DNA of 64,000 bases from Allofrancisella guangzhouensis (GCF_000815225.1 NZ_CP010427.1:806001-870000), one strand, 5' to 3'; positions 1-11,333 are shown, counted from the stretch's first letter. Notes: generated by a model from the sequence alone, not told the origin. Numbers and translations: made by a program.

Positions 1-1
1 T

Positions 2-778
2 AATGATACAGACGTGATTATTGGTTCAGGACAGATGATTCCAGGTTTTGAGGATGGTATTGTTGGTATGCAAAAGGATGAGCAAAAAACTATTACAGTT
101 ATTTTTCCAAAAGACTACAAAAATGAAGACCTTGCAGGTAAAGAAGCTCAATTTGATATAACACTTAAAAAAATTCAGCAACCAGAATTACCTGAAATAA
201 ATGAAGAATTTATTGAAAAATTTGGAGTGAAAGGCGGGGTTGATAATTTTGAAGCAGAAATCAAAGAAAATATGCAACGTGAGCTTAAGTTTATAATCCA
301 AAGGAAGGTTAAAGAACAAGTTTTCAAAGGCTTAAGAGAGATAGTTGAATTTGATGTACCAAAAGCTTTAATTAAAAGAGAAATTGATGCTGCTAAACAA
401 AATCTGCTAAATAGTATGGGTGGAGCAAAAAGCAATTTTGATATTAACCAGTTACCAGATAATTTATTTGAAGCAAACGCTAAACAAAAAGTAAAAACAA
501 GTTTGATACTTGATAGTATAATTAAAACTCAAAGCTTTGAAGTTGATGATAAGGATGTTGACAGTTTATTAGACGAGATGGTTCAAGCATATGAAGAACC
601 AGAAAAAACTAAGAGTCAAATTAAGAAAAACTCAAGAGAAATGAATAATTTAAGAGCCTTAGTAATAGAAAATAAACTAACAGATTGGGTTTTACAACAA
701 GCTAAAGTTAGCGATAAAAAAGAAGATTTCTTTGAGATTATTAAAGAAAATATGCAAGCACAACGAGCTGGGTTTTAA
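2..778 (+). CDS. tig: trigger factor, C-terminal part (5' end outside window)
   Basis: This is the C-terminal portion of trigger factor, the ribosome-associated chaperone and peptidyl-prolyl isomerase that meets nascent chains. The reading frame is open from base 2, so the N-terminal ribosome-binding domain lies outside the window. The visible part starts inside the FKBP-like domain, with the typical [17 protein letters not shown] run, and continues into the helical C-terminal substrate-binding domain. It is followed 32 bases later by clpP, and tig-clpP-clpX-lon is a conserved gene order in proteobacteria. Identity is firm; only the start is missing. Confidence 0.95.
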   Translation, partial: NDTDVIIGSGQMIPGFEDGIVGMQKDEQKTITVIFPKDYKNEDLAGKEAQFDITLKKIQQPELPEINEEFIEKFGVKGGVDNFEAEIKENMQRELKFIIQRKVKEQVFKGLREIVEFDVPKALIKREIDAAKQNLLNSMGGAKSNFDINQLPDNLFEANAKQKVKTSLILDSIIKTQSFEVDDKDVDSLLDEMVQAYEEPEKTKSQIKKNSREMNNLRALVIENKLTDWVLQQAKVSDKKEDFFEIIKENMQAQRAGF

Positions 779-810
779 ATTAAAATCTGGATTAAAGAGG
801 TTTTTTATAA

Positions 811-1416
811 ATGATAACTAATAATTTAGTACCTACTGTTATAGAAAAAAGTGCAAATGGCGAGCGTGCTTTTGATATTTATTCAAGACTTTTAAAAGAA
901 CGAATAGTTTTTTTAAATGGAGAGGTAAATGATCAATCAGCAAACTTAGTTATTGCACAATTACTGTTTTTAGAATCAGAAGATCCAGAAAAAGATATTT
1001 ATTTTTATATTAATTCACCTGGTGGTATGGTTACAGCGGGTATGGGTGTGTATGATACGATGCAATTTATAAAGCCAGATGTCAACACTATTTGTATAGG
1101 ACTTGCTGCTAGTATGGGGTCTCTTTTATTAGCAGGTGGAGCAAAAGGTAAAAGATATAGCTTACCTAGTTCACAAATAATGATTCATCAGCCATTAGGT
1201 GGTTTTAGAGGGCAAGCATCTGATATAGAGATTCATGCTAAAAATATTTTACGAATTAAAGAAAGATTAAATGATATTTTGGCTTACCACACGGGTCAAG
1301 ATATTGAAACTATAGTAAAAGATACAGATAGAGATAAATTTATGATGGCAGAAGAAGCAAAAGAATATGGTTTAATAGACCATGTTATTCAGTCACGTGA
1401 AGCAATAAAAAAGTAA
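811..1416 (+). CDS. clpP: ATP-dependent Clp protease proteolytic subunit ClpP
   Basis: ClpP is the serine peptidase barrel that degrades substrates unfolded by ClpX or ClpA in the cytosol. At 201 residues it has the usual length. The catalytic triad is readable: Ser101 in AASMGS, His126 in IMIHQPLGG and Asp175 in DTDRDKFM. The start at 811 follows an AAAGAGG ribosome-binding site. clpX begins 28 bases after the stop, so the two partners are probably co-transcribed. Confidence 0.98.
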   Translation: MITNNLVPTVIEKSANGERAFDIYSRLLKERIVFLNGEVNDQSANLVIAQLLFLESEDPEKDIYFYINSPGGMVTAGMGVYDTMQFIKPDVNTICIGLAASMGSLLLAGGAKGKRYSLPSSQIMIHQPLGGFRGQASDIEIHAKNILRIKERLNDILAYHTGQDIETIVKDTDRDKFMMAEEAKEYGLIDHVIQSREAIKK

Positions 1417-1444
1417 ATCAATTAAAGGAATCTAGTTAATAAAG

Positions 1445-2701
1445 ATGTCTAAAATTCTATATTGTTCTTTCTGCGGGAAGTCACAGCAAGAAGTAAAAAA
1501 TATTATAGCTGGTAGAGAAGGTAATATTTGTAATGAGTGTATTGATAAATGTGTAAGTAAAATTCATAGTGGCAATAACGCTACTGGAGTTGAAGATATA
1601 AGTTTTGAAAAACTGCCTAAACCATTAGAAATTAAAAAATATTTAGATGATTATATAATTGGGCAAGATAAAGCTAAAAAAGTTTTATCTGTGGCAGTTT
1701 ATAACCATTATAAAAGAATTACATCTAAAATACTAAATGAAGATGATACTGAGCTTAAAAAAAGTAATGTTCTTTTGATAGGACCAACTGGTTCTGGTAA
1801 AACGTTATTTGCCCAAACTTTAGCTAAACTACTTAATGTTCCATTTGCTATTGCAGATGCTACAACTCTTACAGAGGCTGGGTATGTAGGTGATGATGTT
1901 GAAAATATAATAGTTAGATTATTACAGAACGCTGATTTTGATGTTGCTAAAGCACAAAAAGGTATTATTTATATAGATGAAATTGACAAAATTGCTCGTA
2001 AGTCTGAAAGTGCATCTATAACTCGAGATGTATCTGGTGAAGGTGTTCAACAGGCGTTACTTAAGCTTATAGAGGGTACAGTAGCTTCGGTACCACCTAA
2101 AGGGGGTAGAAAGCACCCTAATCAAGAGATGATAGAAGTTGATACTACGAATATCTTATTTATTTGTGGAGGTGCTTTTGCTGGTATTGAAAAAGCTGTA
2201 AAACATAGAATGGATAAGGTAAGTATTGGGTTTAATGCAGACATAATTGAGCAAAAAAATAACCTTAATACAGAAAAACTTATGCAAAAAGTAGAAAGTG
2301 AAGATTTAACTAAATTTGGTTTGATTCCTGAACTTATTGGACGTTTACCTATAGTTACTGTTTTAAATGAACTAAAAGAAGATGATCTGGTAAGAATCCT
2401 TAAAGAGCCAAAAAATGCTTTGGTAAAACAATATATTAAGTTATTTAAATTTGATGATATAGAGGTTGAATTTACAGATCAGGCTCTTATTGAAATAGCT
2501 AAAAAAGCTATAGTTAAAAAAACAGGTGCTAGAGGTTTAAGAACTATTCTTGAAGGGGTATTACTAGAGTTAATGTTTTATATTCCATCAACTCAGAATA
2601 TCAGTAAGATTATAATAAATGATAAAACTATCTTGGAGCAAGAAGAGCCTATCTTGGTTACAAAAACTCAAGAGTATAAACAATTAACAGACCTAATTTA
2701 A
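1445..2701 (+). CDS. clpX: ATP-dependent Clp protease ATP-binding subunit ClpX
   Basis: ClpX is the hexameric AAA+ unfoldase that feeds tagged proteins to ClpP. The N-terminus carries the four-cysteine zinc-binding domain (CSFCGK, then CNEC within the first 40 residues). It is followed by Walker A GPTGSGKT, Walker B YIDEIDK, the sensor region around LIGRLPIV, and the ARGLR sensor-2 motif near residue 360. The 418-residue length is normal. It sits between clpP and lon in the same direction, with lon 22 bases downstream. Confidence 0.98.
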   Translation: MSKILYCSFCGKSQQEVKNIIAGREGNICNECIDKCVSKIHSGNNATGVEDISFEKLPKPLEIKKYLDDYIIGQDKAKKVLSVAVYNHYKRITSKILNEDDTELKKSNVLLIGPTGSGKTLFAQTLAKLLNVPFAIADATTLTEAGYVGDDVENIIVRLLQNADFDVAKAQKGIIYIDEIDKIARKSESASITRDVSGEGVQQALLKLIEGTVASVPPKGGRKHPNQEMIEVDTTNILFICGGAFAGIEKAVKHRMDKVSIGFNADIIEQKNNLNTEKLMQKVESEDLTKFGLIPELIGRLPIVTVLNELKEDDLVRILKEPKNALVKQYIKLFKFDDIEVEFTDQALIEIAKKAIVKKTGARGLRTILEGVLLELMFYIPSTQNISKIIINDKTILEQEEPILVTKTQEYKQLTDLI

Positions 2702-2723
2702 TTTACAGGAGTTATACAAACTT

Positions 2724-5054
2724 ATGGCAGAAATTTTAAACGTAGTTCCTGTTATTCCACTACGTGATGTTGTTATTTATCCTAACATGACAATTCCTTT
2801 GAATGTAGGACGTAAAAAATCTATAAACGCAGTAAAGGAAGCATCTAATAATTATAATAACTATATACTGTTAGCTACTCAAAAAAATGGTTCTAGTTCA
2901 GGAGACGTTGCTGAAAATATTTATGATATAGCTACTTTAGCAAAAGTTATACAGATAATGAAGCTTCCAGATGGAAGTTTAAAGATTATAGTCGAGGGAT
3001 TAACTAAAACAATAGTAGATAAATACATAGATGAAAAAGACTGCATTTATGCTCATATACAACAAGATGCTTCAAAGCCTATTCAAACTCAAGATTCTAC
3101 TCAGCTAAGTAAAGAGCTAAAAGCTATAATTTTATCTATATCAGAATCGCTAAAAGAATTTGTTGAATATAGTGGTACAATAACCAAAGAAGCATTATCA
3201 ACACTAATAAATACACAGCAACCAGATAAATTTATATATGAAATAGCAACTATTCTTAATTCAAGTATTGCTAAGAAACAAAAAATCTTAGAAGCAGATG
3301 ATTTAAAAGCTAAAGCATTAATCCTGCTGACATGCCTAGAGGAAGAGCTTGAAATATTAGAGTTAGAAGCAAAAATTAAAGATAGAGTAAAGGCTCAAGT
3401 AGATAAGAACCAAAGAGAGTATTATTTAAATGAGCAAGTTAAGGCTATTTATAAAGAACTGGGTGAGGCTGATGAAGAGTCTGAAATTTCGGCGCTTAAA
3501 AAGAAAATAGAATCTACAAAGATGTCTAAAGAAGCAAAAGAAAAGTGTTTAAAAGAACTCAAAAAATTGAAGTCTATGCCACCTTCATCTTCAGAATCTG
3601 CTGTATCTAGAAACTATATTGAAACTATACTTTCTTTGCCATGGGGTAAGCGCACTAAAGTTAAAAAAGATATTAACCTAGCAGAAAAAGTTTTGGAAAA
3701 AGACCATTATGGTATTAAAAAAGTTAAAGATCGTATATTAGAGCATTTAGCTGTTCAAATTAAGAGAGATTCAAACACAAAAGCTCCTATTTTATGTTTA
3801 GTGGGTCCTCCAGGTGTCGGTAAAACTTCTATAGGACAATCTATAGCTAGAGCAACGGGGCGAGAGTATATACGTATGGCTTTAGGTGGAGTTCGTGATG
3901 AATCAGAAATAAGAGGTCATCGCCGTACTTATATAGGGTCTATGCCAGGACAAATAATCCAAAAGATAATTAAAGCGAAAACAGAAAATCCATTATTTTT
4001 ATTAGATGAAATAGATAAAATTTCGTCTGATTTTAGGGGAGATCCATCTGCGGCATTGTTAGAAGTTCTTGATCCTGAGCAAAATAATACTTTCAATGAT
4101 CATTATTTAGAAATAGACTATGATTTGTCAAAGGTTATGTTTGTGGCAACAGCTAATTCTTTAGATATAGATCCAGCTTTGCGTGATAGATTAGAGATTA
4201 TTAATTTATCTGGCTATACAGAGTTAGAGAAGCAGGCTATTGCTAAGCAATATTTAATCCCAAAAGCTTTAGCAAATAACGGTTTAAATAATAAAGAGTT
4301 AACTTTTACACCAATAGCAGTTTTAGATATTATTAGATATTATACAAGAGAGGCAGGGGTTAGAAATTTACAGCAAAAAATTGACAGTATTTGTCGTAAA
4401 GTAGTCAAAAATGCACTTAAAAATTCAGAAATTACTAAAACTTCAATTACTCAAAAAAATCTAGAAGAGTATTTAGGAGTTTATCAGTATGACTATGGTG
4501 TTAAAAATTTAAAACCTAAAGTTGGGCAAGTTACAGGTTTGGCTTGGACTTCCGTTGGTGGTGAGCTTTTAACTATAGAAGCTTTAGCTATGCCAGGTAA
4601 AGGAAAAGTTAAATATACGGGTAGCTTAGGCAATGTTATGAAAGAATCTATTGACGCGGCATTTAGCGTTGTGCGTTCTATATCAAAAGACTATAAGCTT
4701 GAAGATGATTTCTACGAGAAAAAAGATATCCATATTCATGTTCCAGAAGGTGCTACACCTAAAGATGGTCCAAGTGCAGGTATTGCTATGACTACAGCCT
4801 TGGTTTCTGTGTATACAAACAAACCAGTTCGCAATGATATTGCAATGACTGGAGAGGTGACTTTACGAGGAGATGTCTTGGCTATAGGTGGTTTGAAAGA
4901 GAAACTTTTAGCTGCCTTGAGAGGTGGAATTAAGGAAGTTTTAATACCAAAACAAAATGTTAAGAATTTAGTTGAAATTGATAAAGAAATAACAGAAAAA
5001 CTAAAAATAACCCCCGTAAATAACATAAAAGATGTTTTATTAAGAGTTTTTTAG
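2724..5054 (+). CDS. lon: ATP-dependent protease Lon
   Basis: Lon is a single-chain AAA+ protease for misfolded and regulatory proteins. In order it shows the N-terminal LON substrate domain (residues 1-200), a coiled-coil middle, the AAA+ module with Walker [10 protein letters not shown] and Walker [10 protein letters not shown], and the C-terminal peptidase domain. Ser684 lies in [11 protein letters not shown] and Lys727 in LKEKLL, 43 residues apart as in the Ser-Lys dyad of E. coli Lon. A GGAG ribosome-binding site precedes the start. It is the last large gene of the tig-clpP-clpX-lon cluster and is followed by hupB. Confidence 0.98.
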   Translation: MAEILNVVPVIPLRDVVIYPNMTIPLNVGRKKSINAVKEASNNYNNYILLATQKNGSSSGDVAENIYDIATLAKVIQIMKLPDGSLKIIVEGLTKTIVDKYIDEKDCIYAHIQQDASKPIQTQDSTQLSKELKAIILSISESLKEFVEYSGTITKEALSTLINTQQPDKFIYEIATILNSSIAKKQKILEADDLKAKALILLTCLEEELEILELEAKIKDRVKAQVDKNQREYYLNEQVKAIYKELGEADEESEISALKKKIESTKMSKEAKEKCLKELKKLKSMPPSSSESAVSRNYIETILSLPWGKRTKVKKDINLAEKVLEKDHYGIKKVKDRILEHLAVQIKRDSNTKAPILCLVGPPGVGKTSIGQSIARATGREYIRMALGGVRDESEIRGHRRTYIGSMPGQIIQKIIKAKTENPLFLLDEIDKISSDFRGDPSAALLEVLDPEQNNTFNDHYLEIDYDLSKVMFVATANSLDIDPALRDRLEIINLSGYTELEKQAIAKQYLIPKALANNGLNNKELTFTPIAVLDIIRYYTREAGVRNLQQKIDSICRKVVKNALKNSEITKTSITQKNLEEYLGVYQYDYGVKNLKPKVGQVTGLAWTSVGGELLTIEALAMPGKGKVKYTGSLGNVMKESIDAAFSVVRSISKDYKLEDDFYEKKDIHIHVPEGATPKDGPSAGIAMTTALVSVYTNKPVRNDIAMTGEVTLRGDVLAIGGLKEKLLAALRGGIKEVLIPKQNVKNLVEIDKEITEKLKITPVNNIKDVLLRVF

Positions 5055-5135
5055 CTTTTTTTATTGAAAAGGTTATTTTTTAGTGTTATAAAGTTATTTG
5101 ACAGTATGTCAGTACAAACAGAAGGAGTCTTAAAA

Positions 5136-5408
5136 ATGAATAAAGGTGAATTAGTAAGCGCTATTGCAAAGGAAGCAGATGTTACTAAAGAAGTTGCTAG
5201 TAAAACTTTAGATGCTACTATTGCAGCAGTAACTAAAGCTTTAAAGGTAGGTGACAGTGTAACTTTAGTTGGTTTTGGCACTTTTCAAGTTAAAGAAAGA
5301 AGCGCAAGAGAGGGTAGAAATCCTAAAACAGGTGAACCTATCAAAATTGCTGCGTCAAAAGTTCCTAGCTTTAAGGCTGGTAAAGGTCTTAAAGACGCGG
5401 TTAAATAA
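5136..5408 (+). CDS. hupB: DNA-binding protein HU
   Basis: This 90-residue protein is HU, a histone-like nucleoid protein that binds and bends DNA as a dimer. It begins [11 protein letters not shown], has the central GFGTFQV strand, and carries the RNPKTGEPI arm loop that enters the minor groove. The ATG at 5136 is chosen over longer in-frame starts because a GAAGGAGT ribosome-binding site lies just upstream (5121-5128) and the homology starts there. Position directly after lon is the usual context. A strong terminator follows. Confidence 0.97.
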   Translation: MNKGELVSAIAKEADVTKEVASKTLDATIAAVTKALKVGDSVTLVGFGTFQVKERSAREGRNPKTGEPIKIAASKVPSFKAGKGLKDAVK

Positions 5409-5443
5409 TTTTAAAATATACACACACTTTAGTGGTTTTTTTA

Positions 5444-5474
5444 AAGGCATGCTTAACAAGTGTGCCTTTTTTTT
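5444..5474 (+). terminator. Rho-independent terminator after hupB
   Basis: An 11-base stem (AAGGCATGCTT with AAGTGTGCCTT, two G-T wobble positions) closes a 3-base loop and runs straight into a tract of Ts. It ends the hupB transcript and probably the clp-lon cluster. The roughly 220 bases from here to ppiD contain no gene I can support. Confidence 0.85.
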
Positions 5475-5698
5475 ACCTATATATAGTATATAGCCAACCT
5501 CTTATAATACTGTTATAATAAATATAGCTAAAAAAATTAATCTAATGTTGTCATCCTTATGCTTTATATGAGGATCTTTTAGTTTATGAATTTTGCATTT
5601 GTAGTTTCCCACTAGCATGGAAAACAGTAATAGTTTTATGATGGGTAGCCATATGTGGGGTAGTTTATAAATTTTTATTAAAATTGAGGTTGAAAAAA

Positions 5699-7135
5699 AT
5701 GTTACAGTCTTTCAATGATAGGCTAAAAGGACCATTTACTTGGATAATTATTATTTCTATAAGTTTTGTTTTTGTAATAACTGGCATGAGTTTCTTTTTT
5801 ACAAATGTAGGAGCTAGTAAATCATATGTTGCAAAGGTTGGGGGTAATGAAATTAGTACCAAGCAATTTGAGCAATATACACAAAATGCTACATCAAAGA
5901 TTCAAAAGCAACAATTACTTGACCAGCTAGTTAATCAGTATTTAGTTTTGGCAGATTCTCAGCAACATAACATTCAAATTTCAAAATTGATGTTACAAGC
6001 AGCTATATTTAGTAACCCTATGTTTTTCGAGAATGGAAAATTCTCTAGTGATAAGTTAAAACAATTAGCCACTTATTTTGGTGGTTTAGGTAAGCTAGAG
6101 CAGATGCTTTTGCAAAATATCAAAGCTAGTATTATTCCTCAAACCATTATGGATACTTCTTTTATTACTGATTACGAGAAAAAGTCTTTATCTGAGGTTT
6201 ATTCAGTTAATAAAACAATTGAATATATAAAAATTTCTTCAAAAGATTTAAAAGACCAGATTAAAACAAATACTCAAGTATTAAAGGACTATTACAAGAC
6301 CCATAAAAACGAGTATATAAGCCCTGCTAAGTTAGATATTAGCTACATTGTTATTTCAAAAGATGATTTTAAACCTAAAACTGACATAAGTGATTCACAA
6401 ATAAAAGAATATTACGAGAACAATAGAGATTTATTTGAAGAATTTAATAACAATACAAAAGAGACTATTAAAAAGATTATTCAAAATAGAGATGCTTTAC
6501 AACAATATAACTCTTATATTAAAAATGTTGATAGTATTAAATTTGCTGAGCTTGAGAAAAAAGTAGGTAAACCAAAAATCGCTAATGTCGTAGATAACCA
6601 AAACACTAATATAGAAGGTATTGAGAGTAATTTGTTTTTTGTCAGTACAGGTAAATATGCAAGTATTCCATTATCAGAAGACAAAACCTTGATCTATCAG
6701 GTAAATAAACAACAAAAAGCAATGTTACAATTATTTGATAAAGTTAAAGAAAAGGTTGCTCAAGCCTATATTTTAGAGCAATTACAGGTTTTAGCTTTAG
6801 AAAAATCAAATAAGATATTAGCTGAGTTAAATAAGAATCAAAAAGTACAACAAAGGTTTGAAAAAGCAGTAGTTTCTAGCAACTCTAAAACCTTATCAAA
6901 AGATTTTAGCGATTTTGTATTATTAAATAGTAATACTGGTTATCATGAATATAAGGCTTTAGATGGAAATATATACATTTATAAAGTAATGAAAATCCAG
7001 TCAGAAAACTTTAAAAAAGCTACTATTCCTGATAAGGTTGAAACAAGTTACAAGCAAGAAGAGCTTAACTTCTATCTACAAAATATTAAAGAGAATATTC
7101 CAGTAAAAATCGATTATAAGTATCTAAATGAATAA
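5699..7135 (+). CDS. ppiD: PpiD-like membrane-anchored periplasmic folding factor
   Basis: The protein has one N-terminal membrane anchor (about residues 14-36) followed by a SurA/PpiD-type chaperone domain ([13 protein letters not shown] and following helices). This places it on the periplasmic face, helping outer-membrane and exported proteins fold. At 478 residues it is clearly shorter than E. coli PpiD (623), and I could not find the conserved core of a parvulin isomerase domain, so it may act only as a chaperone. The ATG at 5699 has a GAGG site 9 bases upstream. Its 3' end overlaps miaA by 8 bases, which implies coupled expression. Confidence 0.8.
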   Translation: MLQSFNDRLKGPFTWIIIISISFVFVITGMSFFFTNVGASKSYVAKVGGNEISTKQFEQYTQNATSKIQKQQLLDQLVNQYLVLADSQQHNIQISKLMLQAAIFSNPMFFENGKFSSDKLKQLATYFGGLGKLEQMLLQNIKASIIPQTIMDTSFITDYEKKSLSEVYSVNKTIEYIKISSKDLKDQIKTNTQVLKDYYKTHKNEYISPAKLDISYIVISKDDFKPKTDISDSQIKEYYENNRDLFEEFNNNTKETIKKIIQNRDALQQYNSYIKNVDSIKFAELEKKVGKPKIANVVDNQNTNIEGIESNLFFVSTGKYASIPLSEDKTLIYQVNKQQKAMLQLFDKVKEKVAQAYILEQLQVLALEKSNKILAELNKNQKVQQRFEKAVVSSNSKTLSKDFSDFVLLNSNTGYHEYKALDGNIYIYKVMKIQSENFKKATIPDKVETSYKQEELNFYLQNIKENIPVKIDYKYLNE

Positions 7136-8054
7136 GCCAGTTTATGGCATAGCTGGTCCTACAGCCTCAGGTAAGACAGCTCTTTCAATATCAATCGCTA
7201 AAAAGATCAACGCTGAAATTATTAGTGTTGATTCATCTTTAGTTTATAGGCATATGAATATAGGTACAGCCAAGCCAACTATGCAGGAACAAGATGGTAT
7301 AAAGCATCATCTAATTGATATTATAGAGCCCACGGAGAATTTTTCAGTAGCAGATTTTATTTCTAGTGTTAATAAGCTTAAATTGAAAATATGGTCTAAA
7401 GGAAAAGAGGTATTATTAGTTGGTGGCACTATGCTTTATTTTAAAGGGCTAATAGAAGGGCTATCAAGTTTACCTGAAAGCCAACTTGAAATAAGATCTA
7501 TTTTGGAATTAGAAAAAAAAGAAAGAGGTTTAAAATGCCTATATCAACAGCTCTATGAAATGGATCCAGATGCCGCCCAAAAACTCAACCCAAATGATCA
7601 ACAGCGAATATTTAGAGCTTTAGAGGTTATTATGATAAGTGGTAAGAAATATTCTGAACTTGTCAAAAACTCTAAAGTCGGTGGTTTAAAAGAAGATTTG
7701 AAGCTATGTGCTGTAGTCCCAAATGATAGATCTTTATTACATAAAAATATAGAACTAAGATTTAAACAGATGTTAGAACAGGGCTTTTTAGAAGAAGTCA
7801 AAAAGCTTAAAGAAAACCCAAAGCTAACCAAAGATACTACAGCTATAAGAAGTGTTGGTTATCGTCAAGCATGGGAATATCTTGACGGTGATATAAGCTA
7901 TAATGAGTTTGTTGATAAAGGTATCGTAGCAACAAGGCAGCTTGCAAAACGGCAACTTACTTGGATACGAAATTGGCAGGATAGTATAAAGATTATAGCA
8001 ATGGAAGACATACATAAAGAATCTCAAGTTTTGAACTTTTTTAGCTTAGGTTAG
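7128..8054 (+). CDS. miaA: tRNA dimethylallyltransferase MiaA
   Basis: MiaA transfers a dimethylallyl group to A37 of tRNAs that read codons starting with U. The P-loop GPTASGKT is at residues 10-17, followed by [17 protein letters not shown], which matches the conserved substrate-binding Asp-Ser region, and by [11 protein letters not shown] and [13 protein letters not shown] near the end. The 308-residue length is normal. In Francisella miaA is normally followed directly by hfq; here about 3.2 kb of foreign-looking DNA separates them. Confidence 0.97.
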   Translation: MNKPVYGIAGPTASGKTALSISIAKKINAEIISVDSSLVYRHMNIGTAKPTMQEQDGIKHHLIDIIEPTENFSVADFISSVNKLKLKIWSKGKEVLLVGGTMLYFKGLIEGLSSLPESQLEIRSILELEKKERGLKCLYQQLYEMDPDAAQKLNPNDQQRIFRALEVIMISGKKYSELVKNSKVGGLKEDLKLCAVVPNDRSLLHKNIELRFKQMLEQGFLEEVKKLKENPKLTKDTTAIRSVGYRQAWEYLDGDISYNEFVDKGIVATRQLAKRQLTWIRNWQDSIKIIAMEDIHKESQVLNFFSLG

Positions 8055-8125
8055 ATTGGTTTGTTATAAGTAAATAAAAGTTTTAAAGAAGATGTACATA
8101 GGTGGTAAAAACGATGAAACTATAT

Positions 8126-8145
8126 TAGACCTCTTGTAAAATCTA
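8126..8145 (+). mobile_element. degraded IS terminal repeat
   Basis: These 20 bases match the left end of the IS at 10528 at 17 of 20 positions, in the same orientation, with the first 11 bases (TAGACCTCTTG) identical. No transposase sequence adjoins it. It is best read as the leftover end of a second copy of the same element, 127 bases upstream of the end of the unknown gene, so that the unknown gene is bracketed by IS ends. Confidence 0.55.
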
Positions 8146-8271
8146 ACATTGAAAAAATAAAGAAATATTTATAATAAAATTATACTATAAATTTATGTAG
8201 TAGTCAGTTTGCGACAGAACCAAAAATGATTTAAACAAAAATTAGATTATTCGAGTATTATGCAATACAAG

Positions 8272-9363
8272 TCAGAGATTTGCCCTAAGTATATTAAAAA
8301 TTAGATTCCGCAGCACTGCACGACGCCTCAGGTACTGTCTTATATCAGCGCTAGGTTCGAAGCTAAATAGTTTGATAATATGATCCAAAAAGACCAAAGC
8401 AGCAGCCGTACGCTCCTCTTTAGTTGGCGAACCAGCCTCCAGGATAAGTTCAATGCCGGCTCTAAGCGATTCTTCCGAGCAGTTTAAAAGGTCCTTGAAG
8501 TACTTCATAACCATATTAACCTTAGTATTATAATCAAGCATAGACATCTTTTTATAGCTTAAGCTTAGGAGAGGGAGCGGGTCCGGTAGAGCATCCATAA
8601 AATAATCCATCATAAACTCGTAAGGAGCAGTCCATAACAGTATAAGTTGATTGTCGTTTAAGCCACTGTATGATGAACCACCAAATAGTTGCTGTAGGCC
8701 AATTCCATCAATATTTTCCAATTCAATTTGCTGGATCGCAGGAATGTTATAGGTTGACTTCTTCGGAACACCCATAATTAAATCTTTAAAGGCTTTCTTT
8801 AGTTTTTCATGGGTTAACATACGAAAGTTCTTCCCTCTAAGCTTCTTCCCAGGTACGCCAAGTGGAGAAGGTGAATCCTTTTCATCTTCGAGAAAATTAT
8901 CTAAAAATTTAGTAATAACAGATAGTCGCTTACCTTTATCATCACGGTCTTTTTCCTTTATCTCAAGTTGTTTCCTCATATTTTTATCAAGTTTTTTATC
9001 GAGTTTTCTATCTGCAGAGTTAAGCACATTTAAATAAGTCAATGGTTGTGTCTGATCATCTAAGTCCAGCCTTACGATGTCTCTATTTGTTTTATTATAT
9101 AATGATAATTTTTGACTATTAACATCCTTAAGATCCGTGCCCTTAATATGCCGCCCCGGTGCAGTCACAAAGGCGACTTCACTACAAAGGCTGAAAGTTG
9201 CGAAAGAGTTCCCAGCAAAATTTAGATCTAACGTCTTTTTCCTGTTGTTAACGATCGTCAGTAACTTACTCATCACCATTTGCCCTTCAGCCTTACCTAA
9301 CCCGAAAAGAGGTTCTTGGTTTTGTTTAAAATACTCGTCAACCAAAAACCCGTTTAACAACAA
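8272..9363 (-). pseudogene. unknown protein, C-terminal part of a frameshifted gene
   Basis: This open frame encodes about 363 residues with no similarity I recognise. It has a charged stretch (LDKKLDKNMRKQLEIKEKDRDDKGKR) around residues 115-145 and no membrane segment. The only in-frame start near its 5' end is a TTG at 9363 without a clear ribosome-binding site. The frame stays open upstream to about 9402 and would read GSDSYPGEYCLLLNGFLVDEY, which joins naturally to the end of the open frame at 9338-10213. I therefore treat it as the second half of one gene of roughly 650 codons. Base composition is clearly higher in GC than the neighbouring housekeeping genes, which suggests transfer. Confidence 0.6.
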
Positions 9364-10213
9364 ACAGTATTCGCCAGGATAAGAATCCGATCCAAATAGT
9401 TGCCCTCATATATCTATTCTTATCATTTTCTGCAATCACGTCACGGTCGTGAACACTATATTGATACCCAGAATGCATAACCCCAATTCTAGGAACCATC
9501 TCCGCCTGGATTATGTTTGAAAACCAGTCATTACCATATATAATACCATCGTGAACGTCCGGAGAATACTCCAAGAGATATTCGCGGCGAGGAATCAAAA
9601 GCCCTCCTTCCATCACATCATCGATAAAATGATAGTAAACATCGAGCGGATTTACCCCCAATTTCTTAGCGATTAGTCGTCCCTCAGCTAAAACCGCGTT
9701 CCTGCAAATGCCATAAGGAGTGCTATTATATTGTATTAGTGATTCCTGAGTTACTTCTTTAAATCCGTTTGGCATCGTTTCCGATTCTAAAAGATTTATC
9801 GGATCACAGATTTGATAAAAAGTTTTTCGTAAGCTTTCGGCTACGTTTTTATGTTGCCCTTGTACTTGGTATCTCTCTAATTCATATATAAGGCTCCGAT
9901 GCAATTTATTCAACGAGTCCCTTATTTTATTAATTGAAGTTGTAGCACTAATTTTATCACGAATATTTTGCTTACCGAATCTATTCCAGTTGTAGTTATA
10001 AACGACACATAAAAATTCTTGTCTCCGCGGATTTCGCGCATTATTCAGACTTAAGAGCCTAAGGTAATATCCTAGTCTCTCTGCTTCTTTGTATTCATTC
10101 CCAGGTTCCGGTAGGGCCCTGGCAAGAAGTTTTACATATAAAATTTGTCCAGAGTGGCCTTTATTACCATTTTCACTGACTCGCGTGTTTAATTCTTCAT
10201 ATAATTTGCCCAT
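9338..10213 (-). pseudogene. unknown protein, N-terminal part of a frameshifted gene
   Basis: The first half of the same unknown gene starts with ATG at 10213 behind a GGGGGA stretch that can serve as a ribosome-binding site. It encodes a soluble-looking protein (MGKLYEELNTRV...) with no motif I can name. After YMRATIWIG near 9395 the frame runs into an out-of-place tail (SWRILFVVKRVFG) and stops, while the neighbouring frame continues the sense. One 60-base line inside it (9661-9720) has 28 G+C, against 14 in a clpX line (1681-1740). It could be a cargo gene or effector carried by the flanking IS, but no function should be assigned. A sequencing error or programmed frameshift cannot be excluded. 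Confidence 0.6.
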
Positions 10214-10527
10214 AGTTGTGTGTCCCCCGTTGATACGTCGTTTAAGATATTAATTGATATATAGTAGTACTTCTTATTTCTAACTAGATGAAAGTCAGTA
10301 TTTAATTTGATCTAAGAAGTAGAGAACATATTACGACTTTACTAAACCATTGGATATATAGTAAATTTGATAGGTATAAAGAATTTTTAATAGAATTTAC
10401 TTGTAAACTTTCATAAACAAATAAAGATTAAAAATAATTTTTAAATTAAAACTTAGTTACTACAGTTAATCGAAAGGGTTTCCAGGCAACATTCCCCAAG
10501 TGTTTTTAAACCACTCTAAAGAACCAT
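10214..10527. other. non-coding AT-rich stretch between unknown gene and IS
   Basis: I see no gene here. Base composition returns abruptly to the AT-rich host level upstream of the unknown gene's start. It presumably holds that gene's promoter, but I cannot pick out convincing -35 and -10 elements. Confidence 0.5.
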
Positions 10528-11183
10528 TAGACCTCTTGCATAACCTATCTAGAGCTCGAAATTATAAATTCCAGCAACCAAATTAAACCTCAAACCAAAT
10601 CTTTTTCTTCTGTTTCTATAACGATCGGCAATAATTTTAAATCGCTTAACCATGCTCATTCTCATTAAGAACACGTTGGCTAGATAGTTCACGATTTCTC
10701 TTTTTGTCTTCTTTGGTTAGAGGGTTCTTCTTTGTTTTTTTAGGTCGTTCAATCGGTGTTTCAGTCGCATCTATCAGTACAATCTCATAGTCAACGTCAC
10801 TTTTTAATAATGCCTTACGTCCAGGCAATGAGAATTGCCCATCTTTAATCAGAGTATCTTCAACCCAGCGTATATTACGATAACAAGCACTTTTACTTAG
10901 ACCATAGCTGCGTGAAATATGGAAATATGTTCTATATTCGCGTAAGTATTCCAGCGCCATAAGCAGCATATCTTCTATAGACAATTTATTCGGCTTACCT
11001 CCTTGTGCTTTTAATTGGACTTGCGCTTCTTTTAATATCTTTGTCATGACAGTAAAAGTAGTGCGTTTAACACCTGTAAGTCTACGGAATCATTCTGGTG
11101 ACTCATCTTTAATCTGCTCAAATTTCATCAACATCATTACAATAAAAAGTTTAACCAATTCAGCAGGTTATGCAAGAGGTCTA
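10528..11183 (-). mobile_element. decayed IS5-family insertion sequence with intact ends
   Basis: The element is bounded by a perfect 19-base inverted repeat, TAGACCTCTTGCATAACCT at 10528-10546 and its complement at 11165-11183. It contains a broken transposase of the IS5 family, IS427-like group. At 656 bases it is shorter than a complete member of this group (about 850 bases), consistent with an internal deletion. Intact ends with dead coding sequence mean it could still be moved in trans by an active relative, like a MITE. Confidence 0.85.
10549..11128 (-). pseudogene. IS5-family transposase, multiply broken
   Basis: Reading from ATG at 11128, the frame gives MKFEQIKDESPE and then a TGA stop, after which the normal continuation FRRLTGVKRTTFTVMTKIL follows in the same frame. 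The helix-turn-helix part and the first catalytic Asp region (LIDATETPIERPKK) are present. The sequence then jumps to NPLTKEDKKRNRELSSQRVLNEN, so the segment with the second catalytic Asp is missing. A final frameshift separates this from the C-terminal RYRNRRKRFGLRFNLVAGIYNFEL. At least three lesions make it non-functional. Confidence 0.8.
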
Positions 11184-11270
11184 TTAATTAGGAAGTTTTG
11201 TAGAAAGCCCATAATTATTTCACAAATAAAATTTGCTGATAAATATAAATATTGTTAAAATGTGTAGCTA

Positions 11271-11287
11271 AGTTTAATTGTTAAACT
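11271..11287. promoter_or_regulatory. inverted repeat upstream of hfq
   Basis: AGTTTAA-TTG-TTAAACT is a perfect 7-base inverted repeat with a 3-base centre, 47 bases before the hfq start. It has no T tract, so it does not look like a terminator. It could be an operator or part of the hfq promoter region. In AT-rich DNA such a repeat can also arise by chance. Confidence 0.35.
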
Positions 11288-11333
11288 TGATAAAATAATA
11301 ATTATAATTAAATAACTAAAAGGAAGTGAAACA

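Noticed and set aside
5475-5698. Possible small gene or RNA between hupB and ppiD
   Set aside because: Short ATG-containing frames lack coding character and I could not draw a convincing structured RNA.
11046-11258. Forward open frame over the right end of the IS
   Set aside because: It is the antisense of the transposase start plus the terminal repeat, with no ribosome-binding site and no protein-like features.
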